DNA of 40,194 nt from JBCBKZ01 sp039026975 (lineage in GTDB: Bacteria > Bacteroidota > Bacteroidia > J057), in the NCBI GenBank assembly GCA_039026975.1, contig JBCCLI010000007.1, positions 1 to 40,194 on the forward strand. Direction: 5' to 3'. This document shows positions 23,679 to 30,377 of the stretch, piece by piece. Position numbers and translations under genes: made by a program. The notes beneath the pieces were generated by a model. That model had not been told where the DNA came from, made no database searches, and saw nothing but the letters and a program-made list of their open reading frames with translations. Numbering within the stretch: position 1 is the first letter of the stretch; every line of letters starts with the position of its first letter.

Positions 23679-24146
23679 TTACTCAACCCTAATCTCTTCT
23701 TCTAGGAAATGATCATCCTCTCCCAGCCTCCATGATCGTATATGATTAAATGTGCCTTCCTGAATGGATAGAATGATGTACGAGAAGTAAGGGGATGCCT
23801 GCTTCAAGTCATGAATGGAAGGCTTGGCTGGGTGATTAGGGTGAGAATGATATATCCCTAACAGCAGTAGGTCATTTTGGGCTGCCCATTTCTCTGCTTT
23901 CATATAGTCGAGCGGATCTACCATGAATCTCCTCCGCTGGTCTCCTTCCTGGGCATTCTTCACTTCCTGAACCACCGTTATGATCCGCTTTCCTTCATCC
24001 GTCCCAAAGAAGAATCCACAACACTCATTAGGGAATGTCCGCTCTGCATGCGCTTTCATGGCATCTATGCCAGGCTGAGGAATGCTTATGCCAAAGCCCT
24101 CATGGTACCCTTCCTGATAAATAGTAGAGCTAGCGGATCCTATCAT
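23679..24146 (-). CDS. JAMM/MPN+ zinc metalloprotease (Mec+/QbsD-like)
   Basis: A 155-residue single-domain isopeptidase. The complete zinc site is visible: Glu41 (NECCGFFFG), His100 and His102 (IYHSHPNHPAKPS), Ser110 and Asp113, giving HxHx7Sx2D. In mycobacteria the homologue Mec+ releases cysteine from the CysO-cysteine adduct; in thioquinolobactin synthesis QbsD trims two residues after Gly-Gly of its carrier. Both jobs would be needed here because the neighbouring carrier ends Gly-Gly-Ile-Cys. The start codon overlaps the cysteine synthase stop as ATGA (24143-24146), so the two are translationally coupled. The first 17 residues look disordered. Confidence 0.9.
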   Translation of the reverse strand: MIGSASSTIYQEGYHEGFGISIPQPGIDAMKAHAERTFPNECCGFFFGTDEGKRIITVVQEVKNAQEGDQRRRFMVDPLDYMKAEKWAAQNDLLLLGIYHSHPNHPAKPSIHDLKQASPYFSYIILSIQEGTFNHIRSWRLGEDDHFLEEEIRVE

Positions 24147-25078
24147 GAGAATAGATGTTGGAATACTTCACCATACTTGCTGGCATCATCTGTAAACAGG
24201 GTAACGATGACCCCTTTCTCTACTTGTTCAGCCACCTTAATGGCACCAGCCAAGTTTGCGGCTGAGGAAGGACTTACGAGCAGCCCCTCTTTTTGGGCTA
24301 ATTTCTTCACCCAGAAGTAGGCTTCCTCAGTGGAAACATGGATTTGCTGATCCGCCAGTTCAGGCTCATAAATTCCGGGTACCTTGGCTGTTTCCATATC
24401 TTTCCAACCCTCTAGTCCGTGCATACTAGTAGCGGGGTGTAAGGAAACCATCTTGATGTAAGGATTTACTTCTCTCAGCTTTTTACTGGTACCTACAAAA
24501 GATCCTGTAGTGCCTAAGCCAGTAACAAAGTGCGTAATTCTCCCCTGTGTCTGGTGGTAAATCTCTCTGGCCGTATTTCTGTAATGGGCCTTCCAGTTAT
24601 TAGGATTGTTATACTGGTCAGCATAGTAGTAAAGATCTGGCCGTTCCTCGTAGAGCTCCCTAGCTTTGGCTTGGCTGCCATCTGTCCCCTCAAAGGGAGA
24701 GGTAAATATGAGTTCTGCCCCTAATGCTTGGAGAATACGTTTGCGCTCCTTGGAGGCATTCTCCGGTAAACATATGGTTACGGATATCCCCAGACTGGCA
24801 GCTACGGAAGCGTAGGCTATGCCTGTATTTCCACTGGTAGCATCCAGAAGTTTCTTGCCGGGATGTAATTCTCCAGAGAGGATGGCTTCCTTTATGATTT
24901 CAAAAGCAGGTCTTGCTTTCACGCTTTGGCCTAGCTGCCTCCATTCCAGTTTTGCATATATTTCCACTCCCTTCCTGGCGTAAGCCTGCTTAATAGGGTA
25001 TATAGGGGTATTCCCAATTAGCTTTCCTACTCCGTCCAACTGCTGCACTAGCTTAGGCAGCCTTACTGTCTGATTCAT
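24143..25078 (-). CDS. cysM: Cysteine synthase, CysM-like (PLP-dependent)
   Basis: A fold-type II PLP enzyme of 311 residues that replaces the activated hydroxyl of an O-acyl- or O-phosphoserine with a sulfur nucleophile. The PLP Lys54 lies in QSVKARPAF, where the common Asp after Lys is Ala. TSGNTGIA (about 81-88) binds the substrate carboxylate and GLGTTGSFVG (about 189-198) the cofactor phosphate. Stretches such as PENASKERKRILQALGAELIF and ITHFVTGLGTTG resemble mycobacterial CysM, which uses CysO-thiocarboxylate with O-phosphoserine. The Arg that M. tuberculosis CysM uses to prefer O-phosphoserine seems absent: the aligned segment reads HPATSMHGLEGW. The donor is thus unsettled. It heads the sulfur cluster and overlaps the JAMM gene by four bases. 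Confidence 0.9.
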   Translation of the reverse strand: MNQTVRLPKLVQQLDGVGKLIGNTPIYPIKQAYARKGVEIYAKLEWRQLGQSVKARPAFEIIKEAILSGELHPGKKLLDATSGNTGIAYASVAASLGISVTICLPENASKERKRILQALGAELIFTSPFEGTDGSQAKARELYEERPDLYYYADQYNNPNNWKAHYRNTAREIYHQTQGRITHFVTGLGTTGSFVGTSKKLREVNPYIKMVSLHPATSMHGLEGWKDMETAKVPGIYEPELADQQIHVSTEEAYFWVKKLAQKEGLLVSPSSAANLAGAIKVAEQVEKGVIVTLFTDDASKYGEVFQHLFS

Positions 25079-25091
25079 GTAGTTTGGTTTA

Positions 25092-25124
25092 CAAAAATAA
25101 AGGGGCTCTACTGTGAAGAGCCCC
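25092..25124 (-). terminator. Rho-independent terminator-like hairpin directly before cysM
   Basis: Perfect eight-pair stem GGGGCTCT/AGAGCCCC with a seven-base loop (25102-25124), followed in the minus direction by TTTATTTTTG. It ends 13 bases before the cysM ATG. It may end the symporter transcript, or act as an attenuator in the cysM leader. The T-rich tail also contains TATTTTTG, which fits the -7 consensus. Confidence 0.7.
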
Positions 25125-25155
25125 CGTATATAAATGTTTTATATAGACCCCAGCA

Positions 25156-25194
25156 CTAGGTATTACCAGTCTTATGACAGTTTTGCTTACCTAG
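25156..25194. promoter_or_regulatory. Leader hairpin upstream of the cysM terminator
   Basis: Seven-base arms CTAGGTA (25156-25162) and TACCTAG (25188-25194) enclose a 25-base loop with a smaller GTC-TTAT-GAC hairpin. It lies 31 bases before the terminator stem in the minus direction. I cannot match it to a known riboswitch. Confidence 0.35.
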
Positions 25195-25285
25195 ACATCT
25201 GCACGGAGGATATATAGTCATATTGATCATCTTACTTTAGTCTTCAACGGATAGAGGTAGAAAAAGTTCTTCTATGTGGAAAACC

Positions 25286-27019
25286 CTATAATGGCTCATC
25301 AGGTAAGGCTTTTTGGAAGAGTGCTGCGAGAATAACTACCATGGCACAGCCAATCAAATTATACCATAGAAAGCCTATATCCAGCCAGCTTAGAGAAGGA
25401 AATTGTTGAGGTAAAATGAAGAGAGCAATTACCCCTATTTCAGCAACAATGCCCGCCAGGAAGACAGCCGTTCCTTTAATTCTCTTGAAGAAGAAGGCGA
25501 CCACAAATATCCCCAATATGGTTCCATAGAAAAGAGAACCAATGATGTTCACAGCCTGAATCATATTCCCTAGTTTATTGGCAAATAAGGCGAAGAGGAT
25601 AGCTAGTATGCCCCAGAAAAAGGTAAGTCCCCGTGAGACATTCAGGAAATGCCTGTCTGACTTTTCGGTTTTTGAGAATCGCTTATACCCATCTATCAGG
25701 GTAGTGGTACCTAATGCGTTTAATTCTGCTGCTGTTGACGACATAGAGGCAGCCAAAATTACAGCGATTAAAAGGCCCACTAACCCCTGGGGAAGCTTGG
25801 TAACCACAAAGGTTAAAAAAACCTTGTCTTTATCATTCGTATCTGCGTCTGGATCATGCTGGGTAATGAGCGTTTTGGCTGACGTTCTTAGGTCTCTTTC
25901 CTGCTGTTGCTGCGCCCGTAAGTTTGCTGTAATATTACTGGTTTGGGCATCATCTCCATTATCCATAGAGGAGATAAGCTCCCTAATGGTCTGTTGCTTT
26001 TCTGCATGTAACTGAGAATACTCATCTTCCAGGGCTACAAATGATTCTCCTAACTCACTGGTACGCATCTCCTGGTTGACATTCTGATTAAAGAAAATGG
26101 GACCTTGCTCAAACTGGTAAAACATGAACATAAGTACGCCAATGAAGAGGATCAGAAACTGCATGGGAACTTTAATCATCCCACTAAACAGCAGTCCTAT
26201 TCTACTCTCAGAGAGGGATTTCCCTCCCAGATATCGCTGTACCTGAGACTGGTCTGTCCCGAAGTAGGATAGGGCCAGGAAGGTACCACCCAGCAACCCG
26301 GAGAAGAGATTATAGCGGTCTTTCAGGTTAAAGTTTCCATCTTCTCCTACCAGGGTAATGGCATTCAGTTTGCCCATTTTACCTGCTACGGCTACTGCAC
26401 TTCCAAAGCTGATATCTTCAGGAAGCTTGAGAACCATCCATATTCCAGCCAGAAACATCCCAATTAGAATCACAATCATCTGTTGTTTCTGAGTATAGTT
26501 GACGGCTTTAGCTCCCCCTAAGACAGTATAAAAGACTACTAGTACACCTATCCCTCTGATGGTCAGCCCAATATCCCATTCTAAGATAGTAGAAAGGATA
26601 ATGGCTGGCGCATATATGGTAAGTCCAGCCGCTAACCCACGGGATACCAGAAATAGACAGGCAGTAAAAGACCTTGTTTTCAAGTCAAAGCGGGATTCCA
26701 GGTACTCATAGGCGGTATACACATTTAGCCTATGGTAGATAGGGATGGCTACCATGGAGATGATGACCATAGCAATAGGCACCCCAAAGTAGAACTGCAC
26801 AAAACGCATCCCATCATCAAAGGCTTGGCCAGGGGTAGAAAGGAAAGTGATGGCACTTGCCTGGGTAGCCATAATGGAAAGTCCTATGGTCCACCATTTC
26901 ATTTCTTTATCTGCCAGCAGATATCCCCTGATATTCTTGGCTCCACGGCTTTTCCAGATTCCATAACCTATGATCAGGAAAGTGGTGGCGAGTAATACAA
27001 TCCAGTCCAGTATGCTCAT
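25286..27019 (-). CDS. Sodium:solute symporter (SSS family) with a large hydrophilic insertion
   Basis: Inner-membrane symporter of 577 residues. Family landmarks are GYLLADKEMKWWTIGLSIMATQASAITFLS (about 33-62), AYEYLESRFDLKTRSF near 103, GGAKAVNYTQKQQM near 170 and SYFGTDQSQVQRYLGG near 255. Between hydrophobic segments at about 305 and 408 lies roughly 100 residues of charged, Gln/Glu-rich sequence (EYSQLHAEKQQTIREL, RAQQQQERDLRTS) with coiled-coil character, not present in the other symporter of this window. Transcribed last in a set with a PIG-L deacetylase and a 50-residue membrane protein, whose stop overlaps this ATG. The substrate may be a product of that deacetylase or an amino sugar; that is a guess from context. 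Confidence 0.9.
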   Translation of the reverse strand: MSILDWIVLLATTFLIIGYGIWKSRGAKNIRGYLLADKEMKWWTIGLSIMATQASAITFLSTPGQAFDDGMRFVQFYFGVPIAMVIISMVAIPIYHRLNVYTAYEYLESRFDLKTRSFTACLFLVSRGLAAGLTIYAPAIILSTILEWDIGLTIRGIGVLVVFYTVLGGAKAVNYTQKQQMIVILIGMFLAGIWMVLKLPEDISFGSAVAVAGKMGKLNAITLVGEDGNFNLKDRYNLFSGLLGGTFLALSYFGTDQSQVQRYLGGKSLSESRIGLLFSGMIKVPMQFLILFIGVLMFMFYQFEQGPIFFNQNVNQEMRTSELGESFVALEDEYSQLHAEKQQTIRELISSMDNGDDAQTSNITANLRAQQQQERDLRTSAKTLITQHDPDADTNDKDKVFLTFVVTKLPQGLVGLLIAVILAASMSSTAAELNALGTTTLIDGYKRFSKTEKSDRHFLNVSRGLTFFWGILAILFALFANKLGNMIQAVNIIGSLFYGTILGIFVVAFFFKRIKGTAVFLAGIVAEIGVIALFILPQQFPSLSWLDIGFLWYNLIGCAMVVILAALFQKALPDEPL

Positions 27020-27168
27020 GCGAAAAATCTGCTAAAGGCGTAAAGAAGGATAATGGTGAGAACCAGCTCTCCTAATACGATCAGGTAAAACTGATTCCAG
27101 CCTGTTAGGAAGGGCATAATTCCCCTAAGTTCCTGGTCTTCTGCCTCTTTATTTTGATTGGTCTCCAT
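27016..27168 (-). CDS. Small single-span membrane protein, 50 residues
   Basis: ATG at 27168 opens 50 codons ending TGA at 27016-27018. Residues 1-16 are hydrophilic and acidic (NQNKEAEDQELRG); residues 24-50 contain WNQFYLIVLGELVLTIILLYAF, one strong transmembrane helix ending in a short basic tail. Its start overlaps the last 20 bases of the deacetylase gene, and its stop overlaps the symporter ATG as ATGA, so it sits in a tightly coupled chain. The double overlap, the amphipathic-then-membrane pattern and the lack of any other use for this gap support a real gene. It may be an accessory subunit or stabiliser of the symporter, as small proteins are for some SSS carriers; no family is recognised. 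Confidence 0.75.
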   Translation of the reverse strand: METNQNKEAEDQELRGIMPFLTGWNQFYLIVLGELVLTIILLYAFSRFFA

Positions 27169-29704
27169 CTGATGTGTCAACTTTTTTTTTACCCCAGGAA
27201 ATCATATTAGCGAACAGCCTGTAGGCTCCAGGAACACCAGCGGGTAGCTCCCTAAACATGGAAAAAGCACAGTAGACAAATTTCCCCTTGCCATAGTCTG
27301 CTACCAGCAGGGCGCCCTTTTTAGGGTCCTCTCCTTTATCATGCCCTTCTATAAGCGGGATATAGCGGGCATCCCACTCATTGGGGAAGTATAGCCCTCT
27401 TTCCTGTACCCACCCCTCAAAATCTTTTTGAGTGATTTTATTGGGATAATTGAAGATGGGATGGTCTGGTTCCAGCATTTTCATCTTAGCATCCTCCTCG
27501 GTGATTCTGTCTCTGGAGATCTGAAGTTTATACGGCCCTACATCTTTAGACTTATTCCCAAATCTGGAGGTATTATACTGGACAATATATGTCCCTCCTT
27601 TATCTACATATTCTAAAATTTGGGAGTGGTAATAGGCCATTTCATCTTTAGTATTGAAGGCACGTATACCCGCAATGATGGCATCATACTGAGAAAGGTT
27701 AGCCTGGGTGAAGTCTCCATCTTGAAGAATCTTGACCTCATAACCTATTTGCTGAAGGTTAATGGGTATCTCGTCTCCTGATCCCATTACATAGCCTATT
27801 TTAGTTCCCCTCTTCTCTACTTCCAGCCTGACGAGCTTGGCTTCATTAGGCAGGAAGGCTACCTGCTTAGGGATATGATCATATGCAATGGTTTCTGTTC
27901 TAAGAACTGACTTTCCCTGATAATTTAGGGATAGCCATCCACTTCCCTGAACATCAGGAGGAGAAATACTTAGCATTACATTTCTTTCTTCTCCCGCTCT
28001 TAAATCTGCTAATTCAAGGATTCCTGGGGTTACTTTCCATCCGCTTGGCGTGACTACTTTAAAAGCGGCCTTCTCCACTGCCTGATAGGCCTTCACCCTA
28101 ACCGTTATCTCTCTGGCTTTTTCACTTCCGAATAAGAAAATATTATCTGCAAAATTGGCTGTTAAGGATGGGGATACCCTAAACGGTTGGTAAAGCTCCC
28201 CTTTTGCGCGATCCACATAGGTATGGATCACAGGGACTTCTACTTTCATGGGAATGTTATCTTCTCCTATGGAAAGGGAAACGGTAGCACTCAGTGCAAA
28301 TGGATTTTCAGGTAATCCTATCAGTTTTTGTTGGGGCACTTCATAAGTACCTATTTCTCCGTTTTCTGCCAGCCAATACGGACTTCCTACGGGCAAGGAT
28401 TGGGTGGAAATTTCCATAGTATCTCTTGCCAACTTAGAGGGGGCATCTAGCAGTATATCTACCTTCTTCTCGAAAACTGTTTGGGAGAATGTCAAATCCT
28501 TCAGCTTGACAGGCATAGGACTTCTATTAATAGCAGTGAGAATTACCCTGGCATCAGTTCCTTTAGCTACTTCAGGCTTAGTGCTGTTCAAGGCAAGGTG
28601 TAGGCCAAGCGCATCTTGAATTAGGGCCTCTAGCTGTTTGCGTTTGTGGCCATATCTCTGCGGGTCCAGCTTTTCTTCCATAATCTTATGTGCAGCTAGC
28701 AGAGTAGGGACTATCTCATAAGGGGCCTCTGGTCTAAAGGCAGACTTAGCTTGCTGGAATAAGGCTGTTAGCTCAGGGGCATTCGTTCTTCCCCAAGTAG
28801 CGTCTATGTCATCAAAAATGTCTGACTCGTGCTTTTCTCCCTTGATAAACATGATCTTTTCTGACAGTTCTCCTCTTCGGATGGAATTCCCAAACGCCTG
28901 ACAGCGGTGCATACTACGGGCCAGGGAGGAAATCTCTCCGTATCCCTGGCCCAGGAAGGGATTATATACATCTACGTCATAGGAGAGAATGTTGGGGATA
29001 TCTTCCTCTGTAGGTTCATAATACCGCCAAGTGTACATATTCCAGAACAGCCTTTTGGGCTGCCAGGGTTCTACATACTTAAGCTGTTCAGGATAGACCC
29101 CGGGGTCCGCCGCTATGTCAAAGGCTTCTTGCGCTAAGATAGCTGAGCTTGTATGGTGTCCATGGCCACCGCCGCCTCTTTTAGGGCTGGCAAAACGGGT
29201 AATGATTACATCTGGACGGAATTTTCTAATAGCCCAGACTACGTCTGCCAGAATTTTATCCTTATTCCAGATTTTGAGGGTTTCCTCAGGGGTTTTAGAA
29301 TATCCAAAGTCTATAGCCCTTGAGAACATTTGTTCTCCTCCGTCTAAGGATCTGGCTCCTAGTAGCTCCTGTGTTCTTAATAATCCCAGTAAAGGCCCCT
29401 TCTCATTCCCTATGAGGTTCTGTCCCCCATCTCCGCGGGTTAAAGAAAGATACCCCACCCTATACCCTCTATGCCCTGCCAAATATGAGATGAGTCGTGT
29501 GTTCTCATCATCAGGGTGGGCAGCTATATATAAGACTGAGCCCACTACCTGCATATTGGTCAGCTCATGTAAAAGCTCTCCTGCATGTGGAGGAGTAGGT
29601 CTGTACTGAGCCTGCAATGCATAGGAAGAGCTAGTCAGCCCCCACAATAAGAACAGTCTGAGGAATAGGTGAATAGAAAATGAGGATGTGTATGTTTTTG
29701 CCAT
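27149..29704 (-). CDS. PIG-L/LmbE-type deacetylase, exported, with C-terminal ThuA-like domain
   Basis: Exported zinc-dependent N-deacetylase of 851 residues. Start taken as ATG 29704; a TTG two codons earlier adds nothing. Signal peptide ends about YALQAQ. The PIG-L domain (about 45-280) shows the zinc motif AHPDDE at 62-67 and HGHH at about 181-184. Residues 370-590 are beta-rich, with sequence like NPCBM-associated/NEW3-type segments (GEERNVMLSISPPDVQGSGWLSL). Residues 610-840 resemble a ThuA/glutamine-amidotransferase-like fold (YDAIIAGIRAFNTKDEM, GGTYIVQYNTSRFG, KGKFVYCAFSMFRELP). The natural substrate is unknown; N-acetyl sugars or mycothiol-like conjugates are typical of the family. 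First in a coupled set with the small membrane protein and a symporter. Confidence 0.88.
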   Translation of the reverse strand: MAKTYTSSFSIHLFLRLFLLWGLTSSSYALQAQYRPTPPHAGELLHELTNMQVVGSVLYIAAHPDDENTRLISYLAGHRGYRVGYLSLTRGDGGQNLIGNEKGPLLGLLRTQELLGARSLDGGEQMFSRAIDFGYSKTPEETLKIWNKDKILADVVWAIRKFRPDVIITRFASPKRGGGGHGHHTSSAILAQEAFDIAADPGVYPEQLKYVEPWQPKRLFWNMYTWRYYEPTEEDIPNILSYDVDVYNPFLGQGYGEISSLARSMHRCQAFGNSIRRGELSEKIMFIKGEKHESDIFDDIDATWGRTNAPELTALFQQAKSAFRPEAPYEIVPTLLAAHKIMEEKLDPQRYGHKRKQLEALIQDALGLHLALNSTKPEVAKGTDARVILTAINRSPMPVKLKDLTFSQTVFEKKVDILLDAPSKLARDTMEISTQSLPVGSPYWLAENGEIGTYEVPQQKLIGLPENPFALSATVSLSIGEDNIPMKVEVPVIHTYVDRAKGELYQPFRVSPSLTANFADNIFLFGSEKAREITVRVKAYQAVEKAAFKVVTPSGWKVTPGILELADLRAGEERNVMLSISPPDVQGSGWLSLNYQGKSVLRTETIAYDHIPKQVAFLPNEAKLVRLEVEKRGTKIGYVMGSGDEIPINLQQIGYEVKILQDGDFTQANLSQYDAIIAGIRAFNTKDEMAYYHSQILEYVDKGGTYIVQYNTSRFGNKSKDVGPYKLQISRDRITEEDAKMKMLEPDHPIFNYPNKITQKDFEGWVQERGLYFPNEWDARYIPLIEGHDKGEDPKKGALLVADYGKGKFVYCAFSMFRELPAGVPGAYRLFANMISWGKKKVDTSDGDQSK

Positions 29705-29742
29705 AGTCAAAGCCGTGTTTGTGTAACTGGTCTTGTAGATGT

Positions 29743-30201
29743 CTATCCTGGGAGATCCCGATTTAAGTATGTACTGAAATCTGCCGATTTGGGTTGATAT
29801 TCTGAATTAAAAAGTGGCGAACTTATGAGATAGTCTGCCGTGGATCTATTTTGGGCGGTTGGAACATTGTAAAGCGTGGAGATTCGCAAAAGGGCTTTTA
29901 CATCCACATCATGAGGCTGGGCATTCATGGTGTCCCAAAAGAAAACAAAGAGATCTATATTTCCTTCAGCTATTAAGGCCCCTAGCTGCTGATCTCCCCC
30001 CAGGGGACCTGATTTAAGCTTATGTACGCTAACAGGGGAATTTGCATCAGCAGACTCCTTTGCCAGTAAGGAGGCTTCAATCATTTTACCCGTAGTTCCT
30101 GTGCACACCAACTCATGAGAAATGAGCTTCTCCCAATTATACTCTACCCAATCAATCAGATCTGGCTTTCTATTATCGTGGGCCACAAGTGCTATTGTCA
30201 T
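29743..30201 (-). CDS. mgsA: Methylglyoxal synthase
   Basis: Cytoplasmic enzyme that converts dihydroxyacetone phosphate to methylglyoxal and phosphate (EC 4.2.3.3), a bypass of lower glycolysis under phosphate limitation or sugar overload. At 152 residues it equals the E. coli enzyme. Visible: ALVAHDNRK with His8, phosphate-binding CTGTTG (33-38), GPLGGDQQLGA with catalytic Asp70, FFWDTMNAQPHDVDVKALLR with Asp90, His97 and Asp100, and the late PTAQNRSTADYLISS. It has no obvious operon partner: 38 bases separate it from the deacetylase downstream, and the GH113-like gene runs divergently 176 bases away. Confidence 0.97.
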   Translation of the reverse strand: MTIALVAHDNRKPDLIDWVEYNWEKLISHELVCTGTTGKMIEASLLAKESADANSPVSVHKLKSGPLGGDQQLGALIAEGNIDLFVFFWDTMNAQPHDVDVKALLRISTLYNVPTAQNRSTADYLISSPLFNSEYQPKSADFSTYLNRDLPG

Positions 30202-30377
30202 ATGTAGGTGTACTAAGTACCGCTTGCTGCAAGCTACAAAAAAACCCTTTCCCTGCCAGAATCAATCCTTCCGTATGCAGCCCGTATGCTGTCTCATCCT
30301 GGCAGTAGGTCGAAAGTAGCTTCCAGGATTATAGAAAAACTCATTCAAAACGTATATTCGTTTACAGATACTTGACC

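Noticed and set aside
29115..29609. 164-codon plus-strand frame
   Set aside because: Antisense to the zinc-binding part of the PIG-L deacetylase; Ser/Pro-rich shadow frame.
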